Origin: M10-OD1-4 sp038061695
Lineage (GTDB): Bacteria; Patescibacteriota; Minisyncoccia; GWC2-36-17; M10-OD1-4
Direction of reading: 5' to 3'
NCBI GenBank assembly: GCA_038061695.1
Contig: JBBTYT010000002.1
Span: 1-11,517, forward strand
DNA: 11,517 bases
The notes beneath the pieces are model-generated. The model searched no databases. It had not been told where the DNA came from and was given only the letters and a program-made list of their open reading frames with translations. Shown here one piece after another: positions 3,474-11,275 of the stretch (the stretch's first letter is position 1; the number at the start of each line of letters is the position of its first letter). A program made the position numbers and the translations under genes.

Positions 3474-5594
3474 ATGAACACCACAGATAGTATAAAAAAT
3501 CTTAAAGGCGTAAACTCAAAGATAACAAAACAACTTGAGCATCTTGGCATAGAAACCATCAATGACTTGCTATTGTACTTCCCTAGACGCTATGATGACT
3601 TCTCTGTAACCACGAAAATAAAAGATGTAAAAATGGGAGAGCTATGCACAATATCAGGCACTATTCTTTCTATTGTAAATAGCGGAGCACGAAGATCAAG
3701 AATGACAATAACAAACGCAGAGATAACAGACGATGCAAGAACCATTAAAGCTATATGGTACAATCAACCATTTTTAATAAAGAACATTCACAGAGGTCAG
3801 AAAATAAATATTTCAGGAAAAGTTGGATTCCAACAAAAAAGTTTAGTAATGCAAAATCCCGCTTATGAAATATTACACTTAGATTCCGATACTACTCACA
3901 CTGGAAGACTTGTTCCAATATATGGAGAAACTAGAGGTATCACCTCTCGCTGGCTAAGAATATTAGTAAAAAATGCGCTTACTCTATCAAATCAAATAAA
4001 TGACATCCTACCTCAAAAGATAAGAGAAAAAAGAGGCTTGATAAGATTATCTGATGCGATACAAAAAATTCACTTTCCAAAAGACAGAAAAGAAAAAGAG
4101 GAAGCAAAAAAAAGAATATCGTTTGATGAGCTTTTTTTAATTCAACTTATCATACTAAATTCAAAAAAACGACTTGGGTCTCTGGGAGCTCCTATAATAA
4201 AATCGGATATAGAATTTACAAAAAATGTTTTAGGAAATCTTCCATTTAAACTTACGGATGCTCAAAAAAAAGCTTTATGGCATGTTTTAAAAGATATGGA
4301 AAAAGGCTATCCAATGAATAGACTGATAGAGGGAGATGTTGGGTCAGGAAAAACATTGGTAGCTCTTTTATCTCTTGCAAATACCGCCAAAAATAACTGG
4401 CAGTCAGCATTTATGGCGCCAACAGAGATTCTAGCTGTCCAACATTTTTACGAAGCAGTTAAAATTTTAGGCAATTTTAACTTAAGCATTGCGCTTTTAA
4501 CTGCATCGGAAAACAAGGCATACGAGCCGGAACTTAAAGATATCTACTCTCCAAAGAAAAATGAATTAGTTAAAATGATAAATGACGGAAAAATAGATAT
4601 GGTTATAGGCACACACTCTTTGATACAAAATAAAGTAAAATTTAAAAAACTCGGACTTGTTATTCTTGATGAGCAACATAGATTTGGAGTAGAGCAAAGA
4701 GCGTCTTTAGTAAAAAGTCAAAAAACCACCCCTCATTTTTTAAGTATGACTGCGACGCCAATTCCAAGAACATTAGCTATGGCGGCATATGGCGACCTTG
4801 ATATATCCCTCATAGATGAGATGCCAAAAAACAGAAAAAAAATTATCACAAAGGTAGTACATGGCACAAAAAGAAAAAATGCCTATGAATTTATAGAAAA
4901 TACTATTAAAAAAGGCAGACAAGTTTTTGTTGTTTGTCCAAAAATAGAAAATAAAGATAATGATAACTTTAGCGAAAGACAGTTTAATACTCAAGAGATA
5001 AAAGCGGTAAAAGATGAATACGAAAAACTTTCAAAAAAGATATTTCCGCATCTTAAAGTTGCGATGCTCCATGGCAAAATGAAACCTAAAGAAAAAGCAG
5101 AGATTATGAAAGAATTTTCTGCTAGAGATGGAAAACATACAATAGATATTTTAGTCTCTACATCTGTGATAGAGATTGGTATAGATGTGCCTAATGCGAC
5201 TATTATGCTAATAGAGGGCTCTGATAGATTCGGTCTTGCGCAATTACATCAATTCAGAGGAAGAATCGGACGAGGAGAATATCAATCCTACTGCTTTTTA
5301 TTTTCTGAATCCACTTCTGAAGAATCACTCGCAAGACTTAAAATAATGGAAAAATGCGGAAGCGGATTTAAACTTGCTGAATATGATCTTAAATTAAGAG
5401 GTCCTGGAAATTTTTTAGGCACAAATCAATCTGGAATCCCAGATGTTGCTATGGAGGCGCTTATGAATACTCGCTTAATATCCGAAACTCAAGAAGATGC
5501 AAAAGCTATCTTTGAAGAAGACTCAAAATTAAAAAAATACCCTGAAATTCTAAGCAAACTTTCAAAAATGACAAAGTGTGTGCATTTTGAATAA
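3474..5594 (+). CDS. recG: ATP-dependent DNA helicase RecG
   Basis: The 706-residue protein is full length (E. coli RecG has 693). RecG reverses stalled replication forks and migrates branched recombination intermediates. In order there are an N-terminal helix-hairpin-like segment with FPRRYDD (36-42), an OB-fold wedge domain (about 55-135, CTISGTILSI), Walker A GDVGSGKT (287-294), motif Ia MAPTEILAVQH (314-324), the DEQH box LDEQHRFGVEQR (398-409), motif III SMTATPIPRTLA (424-435), motif V DVPNATIMLIEGSDRFGLAQ (571-590), the RecG motif VI QFRGRIGRG (593-601), and the C-terminal LRGPGNFLGTNQSG. All key residues are present. The ATG at 3474 is 3 nt after the exonuclease stop and has no Shine-Dalgarno, so translation may be coupled. 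No clear terminator follows. Confidence 0.97.
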   Translation: MNTTDSIKNLKGVNSKITKQLEHLGIETINDLLLYFPRRYDDFSVTTKIKDVKMGELCTISGTILSIVNSGARRSRMTITNAEITDDARTIKAIWYNQPFLIKNIHRGQKINISGKVGFQQKSLVMQNPAYEILHLDSDTTHTGRLVPIYGETRGITSRWLRILVKNALTLSNQINDILPQKIREKRGLIRLSDAIQKIHFPKDRKEKEEAKKRISFDELFLIQLIILNSKKRLGSLGAPIIKSDIEFTKNVLGNLPFKLTDAQKKALWHVLKDMEKGYPMNRLIEGDVGSGKTLVALLSLANTAKNNWQSAFMAPTEILAVQHFYEAVKILGNFNLSIALLTASENKAYEPELKDIYSPKKNELVKMINDGKIDMVIGTHSLIQNKVKFKKLGLVILDEQHRFGVEQRASLVKSQKTTPHFLSMTATPIPRTLAMAAYGDLDISLIDEMPKNRKKIITKVVHGTKRKNAYEFIENTIKKGRQVFVVCPKIENKDNDNFSERQFNTQEIKAVKDEYEKLSKKIFPHLKVAMLHGKMKPKEKAEIMKEFSARDGKHTIDILVSTSVIEIGIDVPNATIMLIEGSDRFGLAQLHQFRGRIGRGEYQSYCFLFSESTSEESLARLKIMEKCGSGFKLAEYDLKLRGPGNFLGTNQSGIPDVAMEALMNTRLISETQEDAKAIFEEDSKLKKYPEILSKLSKMTKCVHFE

Positions 5595-5602
5595 ATTATT
5601 TA

Positions 5603-5636
5603 TAAACTCCTAAATTATATTTAACTGGGGAGTTTA
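5603..5636. terminator. Weak hairpin between convergent recG and GT2 genes
   Basis: TAAACTCC (5603-5610) pairs with GGAGTTTA (5629-5636) around an 18-nt loop. It overlaps the stop codon of the minus-strand gene and lacks a clear T-run on either side. It could limit read-through between the convergent genes. Confidence 0.3.
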
Positions 5637-7181
5637 CCTACCCTTTGGTGTAACCCAAAATCCCATATACTTGCCTAGCATAAGTCTAGTTTGAGCCTCA
5701 AGTCCTGGAAAAGAGCCAAAAACAACTATTGTCACAAATAAAAGCGGCCATTGAATAATCATTATTAAATATTTAAATTTTCCATACTCTGGAGGTTTTG
5801 GCGGCAGTATCATCATAGTTAGGATAACAGATGTTACTATACCTAGCATAGCAATCATCATTATTGATTTTGTTATTTCAGGAAGATTATAAGCTAATAC
5901 AAGTTTATTAAATGCCTCTCCGCCAAGATAAAGTGGAAGCCAACCAAGCAAGAATATTATCAATGCATTAGTCGCCCAAGAGTGAAAACCCTCCATTATA
6001 GTCCATGTATAATGCCACTTTTTATTAAATGATATTTTTTTATTTTTCCAAAATCCAAAAAGAAAGTAAGGAACATTTTCTGCTCCATAACCCCAACGCC
6101 TCTGTTGTTTATACTGATTCACCATTGTCTGCCAAAACTTAGGCGCAACATTTGCATCCATACTTACAGGATAATACAAAGGCACGACAGAATAATCTCC
6201 ATCATATCTTAAAAAACATTGCCAAAATATTCTTGAATCTTCTGACACCATATTAACCTGCCAGAAATCAACATCAACAAGAGCTTGAAACGACATAGAA
6301 TGAGAAGAAAAAGTTGTCATTCTTTCTGGTCTCTCTTGTTGAAGTGTATGCCAAAATGTGGCGGAAAATGATATAACCCTTGCAATAGCCGGTGCCTGCC
6401 AGATATTATTTATATAAAATGGGATTGGCTGATACGAAGCTCTGCTTGGATTTTTTCTTGAAAGATAAACATACATCAAACGAGAAAAATAATCCTTCCA
6501 CATAACAGTATCAATATCCAGAGCAGAGACTATTATCTTATCATACTGGATTTTCTCTTTATCTATTATCTTCTCCTTTACACTCTTGCCTGCCCATGCA
6601 ATATTTGAACCTTTGCCAGCCATTTCACCAACTATATCTTTAGGATGCTTTGTTATTAAAAATCTAAAAAATTTATCGCCAAATTTTTCTTTAACATCCA
6701 AAGCAAGCTTCTCTGCATTCTCACCCACTCTCTCCTCTGTGGCAAAAACAACTATCATTTTATCCTTAGGATAATTTGAATTTAATATTGATTGCATCGT
6801 CGGCTCAACTATATCCATTCCTTCATTATAAACTGGAAGAATTAAAAGATGATAAAAATCCTCCCAACCTTCTTTTTCCAATTTTAATCTCTCCATCCAA
6901 TCTGTCTTCATATTCTTTCTAGTCTCACTAAACCCAACTCTTAGATGCAAAGATAAAAATATAGTTTTTAAAAGCCAATAAACATCAAAAGTGATAATAA
7001 AAAAAGCAATAAAAACAGGTGTGATCCAAGATAAAAAAACAACTAAAATTAAAGTTATCCAAGATAAAAAACCTGGCAATATCTCAAATAGCCTATAAAT
7101 ACGCCTCTCTTTTTTATCCTCAAGATCAGTAGCTCTTCCGAGTTTTAAATAGTAAGGATTATCGCCTGATTCTATTTCCAT
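5634..7181 (-). CDS. Membrane glycosyltransferase family 2 (QxxRW type)
   Basis: The 515-residue protein has two N-terminal membrane segments (about 35-54 and 56-78), a cytoplasmic GT-A domain (about 108-365) and four C-terminal hydrophobic segments (about 398-420, 435-458, 468-490, 492-505). GT2 motifs are LPVYNEG (115-121), the metal/sugar-nucleotide DxD as ALDIDT (Asp222, Asp224), the acceptor-side catalytic pair SED (Glu314-Asp315) and QQRRW (359-363), the QxxRW signature of cellulose- and hyaluronan-synthase-like enzymes. It is expected to transfer sugars from nucleotide donors to a surface glycan, perhaps processively; substrate and product cannot be read from sequence. No Shine-Dalgarno precedes the ATG. 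It is transcribed alone, convergent with recG and divergent from the orphan membrane gene at 7251, so no glycan operon is visible. Confidence 0.9.
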   Translation of the reverse strand: MEIESGDNPYYLKLGRATDLEDKKERRIYRLFEILPGFLSWITLILVVFLSWITPVFIAFFIITFDVYWLLKTIFLSLHLRVGFSETRKNMKTDWMERLKLEKEGWEDFYHLLILPVYNEGMDIVEPTMQSILNSNYPKDKMIVVFATEERVGENAEKLALDVKEKFGDKFFRFLITKHPKDIVGEMAGKGSNIAWAGKSVKEKIIDKEKIQYDKIIVSALDIDTVMWKDYFSRLMYVYLSRKNPSRASYQPIPFYINNIWQAPAIARVISFSATFWHTLQQERPERMTTFSSHSMSFQALVDVDFWQVNMVSEDSRIFWQCFLRYDGDYSVVPLYYPVSMDANVAPKFWQTMVNQYKQQRRWGYGAENVPYFLFGFWKNKKISFNKKWHYTWTIMEGFHSWATNALIIFLLGWLPLYLGGEAFNKLVLAYNLPEITKSIMMIAMLGIVTSVILTMMILPPKPPEYGKFKYLIMIIQWPLLFVTIVVFGSFPGLEAQTRLMLGKYMGFWVTPKGR

Positions 7182-7189
7182 TTTTCAAT

Positions 7190-7218
7190 TTGACTTATAA
7201 TCAATATTATTATATCAT
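7190..7218 (+). promoter_or_regulatory. Promoter of the 195-residue orphan membrane gene
   Basis: TTGACT (7190-7195) and TATCAT (7213-7218) are separated by 17 bp. On the opposite strand TATAAT (7214 to 7209) could serve as the -10 box of the divergent glycosyltransferase gene, so the two promoters would overlap and could interfere with each other. Confidence 0.5.
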
Positions 7219-7238
7219 CTTTTAGGTTCCTTAAAAAT

Positions 7239-7242
7239 GGAG
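7239..7242 (+). promoter_or_regulatory. Shine-Dalgarno GGAG before the start at 7251
   Basis: GGAG lies 8 nt before the ATG, in a context ending TTATCATGA that resembles the start region of the 142-residue gene at 2339. These are the only two genes in the window with clear ribosome binding sites. Confidence 0.7.
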
Positions 7243-7250
7243 AATTTATC

Positions 7251-7838
7251 ATGAACACGAACAAGAGGTCTGTTGTTGCTTTGCAAGATGTTGCAATAGC
7301 GACTATCAGCATCTTGCTGATAGTCCTATATGTGTATCAAGTATACACGAATACAATGCCAGAATTTATACCGATTACTCTTCTGAGTGCGTTTTTGGGT
7401 GTTCTATACGAAGGACCCGTAACAAGGTCGCTGAGTAGAATAGAAAAAGTTCTGGATTTCATTCGCACCCACATTTTGGTCGTGGCTATATTATTTAATA
7501 TATTATACACAGAACAATTTCACTATGTTATGATATTTTTTATTTTAGTTATTTTATGTCTTGAAGTCAAGACAACTTTATTGACAAATAACTTCCTAAG
7601 TAAAATCGTTCTGCCTCTTAGAGACTATGCTATAGTAACTAGAGTCCTTGAAGCATGGGAATGGCATTATTTCCTGGTGGGTATGGTTTTTACCATCCAA
7701 CAATATAACCTCCCTGAGGAATATAGAATTATAAATGCAAGTGTAACACTTGCGATATTGGCTGTTTTAAGATTAGAAAATATACTCCTACTCCAAGACC
7801 TACTCCAAAAGATGTCTGTGCTCAATAAAAATTTATAA
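7251..7838 (+). CDS. Orphan polytopic membrane protein, 195 residues
   Basis: I do not recognise this protein. Hydrophobic segments at about residues 12-31, 38-55, 72-88, 90-108, 138-150 and 160-178 suggest four to six transmembrane helices, with short charged loops such as GPVTRSLSRIEK and a middle stretch NNFLSKIVLPLRDYAIVTRVLEAWEWHY. The overall shape resembles voltage-sensor or ion-channel-like membrane domains in having a basic loop between helices, but no selectivity filter or regular Arg spacing is seen, so I make no functional claim. The start is set by GGAG 8 nt upstream. The gene is a stand-alone unit with its own promoter and a strong terminator, and is divergent from the GT2 gene. 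The 9-mer AGGTTCCTT occurs both before it (7224-7232) and after it (7854-7862). Confidence 0.7.
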   Translation: MNTNKRSVVALQDVAIATISILLIVLYVYQVYTNTMPEFIPITLLSAFLGVLYEGPVTRSLSRIEKVLDFIRTHILVVAILFNILYTEQFHYVMIFFILVILCLEVKTTLLTNNFLSKIVLPLRDYAIVTRVLEAWEWHYFLVGMVFTIQQYNLPEEYRIINASVTLAILAVLRLENILLLQDLLQKMSVLNKNL

Positions 7839-7889
7839 TTATAATGATTATACAGGTTCCTTTCATATCAAGAGCGTAGTTTTTATCAT

Positions 7890-7933
7890 GAGCCTCTTAT
7901 AGAATTCAATTCTATAAGAGGCTCTACTTTTTT
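7890..7933 (+). terminator. Strong intrinsic terminator
   Basis: GAGCCTCTTATAGAA (7890-7904) and TTCTATAAGAGGCTC (7910-7924) form a 15-bp perfect stem with a 5-nt loop, followed by TAC and a run of six T (7928-7933). It lies about 50 nt past the stop of the 195-residue gene. Confidence 0.9.
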
Positions 7934-7989
7934 CTAAATCTCAAATAAAAAATTAATTCGGCTGGTAGAGAATTTTATTTACAAAAAGT

Positions 7990-8018
7990 TTGCTGTTATT
8001 ATAAAAATTTGGTAAAAT
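7990..8018 (+). promoter_or_regulatory. Promoter of the DUF5652-like/six-Cys gene pair
   Basis: TTGCTG (7990-7995) and TAAAAT (8013-8018) are separated by 17 bp. The transcript would start near 8025, about 20 nt before the ATG at 8046. Confidence 0.5.
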
Positions 8019-8045
8019 TTTATATATAAAGATTAATTTAAAAAG

Positions 8046-8321
8046 ATGTCTTCGCCTGATCAAATTATACAATTTTTACTTTTGCATCCAATTCTATTTA
8101 TGGTTATTATAATGTGGATACTTTTATGGAAAGGTATCGCTTTATGGATATCTGCCAGAAGAGATGAACGAAATTGGTTTGTTGCAATTTTAATATTAAA
8201 TACTCTCGGCGTTTTGGACATAATCTATATTTTATACGCAAAGAATAAAGAAAAAAAAGAGTCTGAGGAAGAGAACGGGAAGGAAGAAGATAAAACAGCT
8301 AATAATGACACAACTAACTAA
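8046..8321 (+). CDS. DUF5652-like small membrane protein
   Basis: This 91-residue protein has two hydrophobic helices (about 9-31 and 43-63) joined by a conserved-looking loop, WKGIALWISARRDERNWF, then NTLGVLDIIYIL. A highly charged hydrophilic tail follows (66-91, rich in Lys, Glu and Asn). The WKG-alW-aar-WF-NTLGiLdiiYi pattern matches my memory of the DUF5652 family, common in CPR genomes and also resembling phospholipase_D-nuclease N-terminal-type helices; the function is unknown. The start follows a plausible promoter with no Shine-Dalgarno. Its 3' end overlaps the next gene by 17 nt, indicating an operon and probable translational coupling. Confidence 0.75.
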   Translation: MSSPDQIIQFLLLHPILFMVIIMWILLWKGIALWISARRDERNWFVAILILNTLGVLDIIYILYAKNKEKKESEEENGKEEDKTANNDTTN

Positions 8322-8601
8322 AACATTATTAATAACAATAGCGTCTCTACTCCTAATAATCATATTATTGATTTCTTATTATTTTTTCCTTACAAAAAGA
8401 TCAAATAACGACTTGACTGACCCGCTATATTGCAATAGAGACAGCGATTGCACTTACTACAGCATTTTAAATTGCTACAACTCAAAACCTATCAATAAAG
8501 AATATAAGACAAAAGTTCTTGAGATTGTGGAATCAAGAGATTCGCTTTGCGGAGAGATAAAAACAGCTTGCAGAAATAGCGCCTGCGTTATCATAAGATA
8601 A
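8305..8601 (+). CDS. Single-pass exported protein with six cysteines
   Basis: I do not recognise the 98-residue product. It has a hydrophobic N-terminal anchor (about 8-29, TLLITIASLLLIIILLISYYFF) followed by a basic TKR, then a small domain outside or inside the membrane. Six cysteines (43, 49, 57, 82, 89, 94) include CNRDSDC (43-49), a spacing seen in many exported CPR and archaeal proteins. An even number of cysteines suggests three disulfides in an extracytoplasmic domain, although the Lys-Arg after the helix by itself favours a cytoplasmic C-terminus. The gene starts inside the preceding DUF5652-like gene (17-nt overlap) and ends 4 nt from the convergent leuS stop, so the frame is well confined and probably real. 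Confidence 0.65.
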   Translation: MTQLTKTLLITIASLLLIIILLISYYFFLTKRSNNDLTDPLYCNRDSDCTYYSILNCYNSKPINKEYKTKVLEIVESRDSLCGEIKTACRNSACVIIR

Positions 8602-8605
8602 AAAT

Positions 8606-11101
8606 CTAAATAATAATATTCAGTAATCTTCCTCTTACAAAAATTGCCTTTTTAATCTCTTTTCCTTCTATCAATTTTTTTATATTTTCACTTTTCTCAG
8701 CAAGCCCTCTTGCCTTATTTTCATTTATATCAACATCAACCTCAATAACATCTCTAACCTTACCATTTATTTGAATGACAAAATTAATCTTGTCATCTTT
8801 TGCCAAACTTTCATCATATTTTGGCCACTCTGACAAATGAATACTTTGATTGTTGCCAAGAATATCCCAAAGCTCCTCTGTAATATGTGGAGCAAGCGGC
8901 GCAAGCATGAGAATTAACAGTTTATAATTTTTAATATTTAATCCGCTTTCCTTTTCCATAACATTCACCAAAATCATCATTTGAGAAATTGCGGTATTGA
9001 ATTTTAAATTTTCAAGATCTTCTCCAACTTTTTTAATTGTCTTATGTGTTATCTTTTCAATTTTTAAATCATTAGGCTCTTTAATATCTATAGAAAGCAA
9101 AAATTGAAGTTTCCAAACTTTTTCTAAAAATCTTGAAAGACCGACAACTCCGTTCTCATTCCATATAACATCATCTTCAAGTGGACCAGCGAACATAATA
9201 TATAATCTTACGGCATCAGCACCAAAACGCCCAACCACATCATCAGGATTTACAACATTTCCTTTTGACTTTGACATCTTAACTCCATCTTTATCAAGCA
9301 CCATGCCTTGATGGCGAAGCTTTAAAAACGGCTCTGAAAAATCTAAAAGCCCTATTTTTTTCATAGCTTTCGTAATAAATCTGGCATATAAAAGATGCAT
9401 ATATGTATGCTCTGCTCCACCTATATACAAATCTACCGGGAGCCACTGCTTTAGCTTTTCTTTAGAGCAAAACTCTTTTTCATTTTTTGGATCAGGATAA
9501 CGAAGATAATACCAAGAAGAGCAAACGAATGTATCCATAGTATCAACCTCAGATGTCCAGCCTTTTCCAAATATTTTTTCTGTCCTTTCCTTTAGCTCTT
9601 TTGACTTAATCAATGGCGAAGTGCCAGTAGGGATGAAATCAACATCTTCAGGCAATAACCACGGCAAATGTTCTTTTGGAACCGTATAAGCTTCACCACT
9701 TGGCGAATAAACTATCGGGATCGGCGCACCCCAATATCTCTGTCTTGAAATAGACCAATCTCTTAAGCGATATTTTTTTGTTATCTTTCCGCCGACAAAT
9801 TCCGTGATTGCTTTTTTCGCTTCATCCGAGCTCATACCGTCAAATTTTCCTGAATTAATCAATACCCCATCATAGACATAAACAACCTCCCCTTTTTGAA
9901 TCTTTTCCAAATTTTTTTTCGTTTTTTCAGTAGCATCCAACAAAGAATCACCTGGCAATGTCCCCATGTACGAATGCGGATTTATCACACAAATTTTTGA
10001 CAATGTGAATTTTTCCGCAAATTCAAAATCTCTTTCATCATGCGCAGGCACCGCCATAATAGCGCCAGTACCGTAATGCGCAAGAACATAATCGGCGATA
10101 AACAAAGGCACCTCCTCTTTATTCGCCGGATTTATAGCTTTAATACCCTTAAGCTCAATGCCTGTTTTCTCCTTACCTTCAATTCTTTCCATCTCTGATT
10201 TCCTCTTTGTTTTTTCAAGATACTCATTAACTTCTTTCCAGTTTTCTATACTATCTTTTAATTCTTCAATAATCTTATGCTCCGGCGCAAGAACACAATA
10301 TGTCACGCCAAAAAGCGTATCCGGCCTTGTTGTAAAGACTTCTATTTTAGATATTTCACTCTTTAATCTTAAACTAAGAATCTTAAATTTTATTTCCGCT
10401 CCATCTGACTTTCCTATCCAATTTATCTGATTTTTTTTAGTATGCTCCGGCCAATCCAAATCCTTCAAATCATTTATCAGCTCTTCTGAAAAATCAGTGA
10501 TCTTAAAAAACCATCCTGGAATATTTTTTTGAATTACTTCACTTTTGCATCTTTCGCATCTTCCGTCTTCAACCTGCTCATTTGCAAGACCAGTCTTACA
10601 AGAGTCGCACCAATTTATTCTATCTGTTTTCTTATAAACCAAGCCGGCTTCAAAAAACTTTGTAAAAATCCACTGCGTCCAATGATAATATTCTGGTGAT
10701 GATGTTACAACTTTATTTTCAAAATCATAACCAAAACCCAAACTCTTCATCTGCCTTATGTAAGTTTCCATATTTTTCCTTGTCGTCTCTTTTGGATGGA
10801 CTCCCGTCTTTATAGCATAATTTTCCGCCGGCAAACCAAAAGAATCAAATCCCTGAAGATGCAATACATTAAAACCTTTCATTTTCTTGTATCTATACAA
10901 AACATCTGTTGATGTATAACTCTCAGTATGCCCCATGTGAAGCCCATCGCCTGAGGGATATGGAAACATATCCAAAAGATAATATTTTGGCCTTACATAG
11001 CCTAAGCCTACAAAAGAATTTTCGGAGATTTTATAAATTCCGCTGTCCTCCCACCTCTTCTGCCATTTTTGCTCTATTTTTTTATAATCGTAGTTTTTCA
11101 T
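8606..11101 (-). CDS. leuS: Leucyl-tRNA synthetase
   Basis: The 831-residue protein is complete and close to usual bacterial length. It charges tRNA-Leu with leucine in the cytoplasm. Features in order are the class I HIGH box as HMGH (55-58, in PSGDGLHMGHTESYTSTD), a zinc knuckle C165-x2-C168 and C182-x2-C185, the CP1 editing domain (about 230-420) with TTRPDT (257-262) and VPAHDERD (351-358, Asp355 at the position of the E. coli editing Asp345), RDWSISRQRYWGAPIP (447-462), KMSKS (608-612), and an anticodon-binding and C-terminal domain ending in VRGRLLNIII. Catalytic and editing motifs are all present. The ATG is preceded by an AT-rich leader without Shine-Dalgarno and by a TTGATT/TATATT promoter overlapped by a palindrome. 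Confidence 0.97.
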   Translation of the reverse strand: MKNYDYKKIEQKWQKRWEDSGIYKISENSFVGLGYVRPKYYLLDMFPYPSGDGLHMGHTESYTSTDVLYRYKKMKGFNVLHLQGFDSFGLPAENYAIKTGVHPKETTRKNMETYIRQMKSLGFGYDFENKVVTSSPEYYHWTQWIFTKFFEAGLVYKKTDRINWCDSCKTGLANEQVEDGRCERCKSEVIQKNIPGWFFKITDFSEELINDLKDLDWPEHTKKNQINWIGKSDGAEIKFKILSLRLKSEISKIEVFTTRPDTLFGVTYCVLAPEHKIIEELKDSIENWKEVNEYLEKTKRKSEMERIEGKEKTGIELKGIKAINPANKEEVPLFIADYVLAHYGTGAIMAVPAHDERDFEFAEKFTLSKICVINPHSYMGTLPGDSLLDATEKTKKNLEKIQKGEVVYVYDGVLINSGKFDGMSSDEAKKAITEFVGGKITKKYRLRDWSISRQRYWGAPIPIVYSPSGEAYTVPKEHLPWLLPEDVDFIPTGTSPLIKSKELKERTEKIFGKGWTSEVDTMDTFVCSSWYYLRYPDPKNEKEFCSKEKLKQWLPVDLYIGGAEHTYMHLLYARFITKAMKKIGLLDFSEPFLKLRHQGMVLDKDGVKMSKSKGNVVNPDDVVGRFGADAVRLYIMFAGPLEDDVIWNENGVVGLSRFLEKVWKLQFLLSIDIKEPNDLKIEKITHKTIKKVGEDLENLKFNTAISQMMILVNVMEKESGLNIKNYKLLILMLAPLAPHITEELWDILGNNQSIHLSEWPKYDESLAKDDKINFVIQINGKVRDVIEVDVDINENKARGLAEKSENIKKLIEGKEIKKAIFVRGRLLNIII

Positions 11102-11116
11102 ATATTAAACGGTAAG

Positions 11117-11148
11117 TTTCTTTAAAATATAACAGTATTTTAAAGAAA
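11117..11148. promoter_or_regulatory. Palindrome overlapping the leuS promoter
   Basis: TTTCTTTAAAATA (11117-11129) and TATTTTAAAGAAA (11136-11148) are perfect 13-bp arms around a 6-bp spacer. The element covers the -10 box and the -35/-10 spacer of the leuS promoter, which suggests an operator for a dimeric regulator, although an AT-rich palindrome may also be structural. Confidence 0.5.
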
Positions 11149-11154
11149 AATCAA
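11126..11154 (-). promoter_or_regulatory. Promoter of leuS
   Basis: On the minus strand, TTGATT (11154 to 11149) and TATATT (11131 to 11126) are exactly 17 bp apart. Transcription would start near 11119, about 18 nt before the ATG, leaving no room for a T-box or attenuator leader. Confidence 0.6.
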
Positions 11155-11200
11155 AATTGATTTTTTGCCTTATTTATTATAGTATAAGACTTAGAAATCC

Positions 11201-11272
11201 GCTCTCGTAGTTCAATGGATAGAACAATTCCGTCCTAAGGAAGAAATGGGGGTTCGATTCCCTCTGAGAGCA
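11201..11272 (+). tRNA. tRNA-Arg (anticodon CCT)
   Basis: The sequence folds into a full cloverleaf. The 7-bp acceptor is GCTCTCG/TGAGAGC with a terminal G-T, and the D arm GTTC/GAAC has loop AATGGATA. The anticodon stem TTCC/GGAA encloses loop GTCCTAA with anticodon CCT at 11234-11236. The T arm GGGGG/CCCTC has loop TTCGATT. It would read AGG codons. The D-loop with A20 is typical of tRNA-Arg. Position 32 is G rather than the usual pyrimidine, and pair 27/43 is an A-G mismatch. CCA is not fully encoded (ACCT follows the acceptor), so the end must be added enzymatically. An AT-rich promoter-like TATAGT/TATAAG lies at 11178-11188. Confidence 0.93.
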
Positions 11273-11275
11273 CCT

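Noticed and set aside
4773..4994. Minus-strand frame inside recG, and others inside the GT2 and leuS genes
   Set aside because: They are wholly contained in strongly supported genes, and have no promoters, ribosome sites or recognisable domains.
11126..11200. T-box leader for leuS
   Set aside because: The predicted transcript start is under 20 nt from the ATG, and no T-box consensus or specifier stem is visible.
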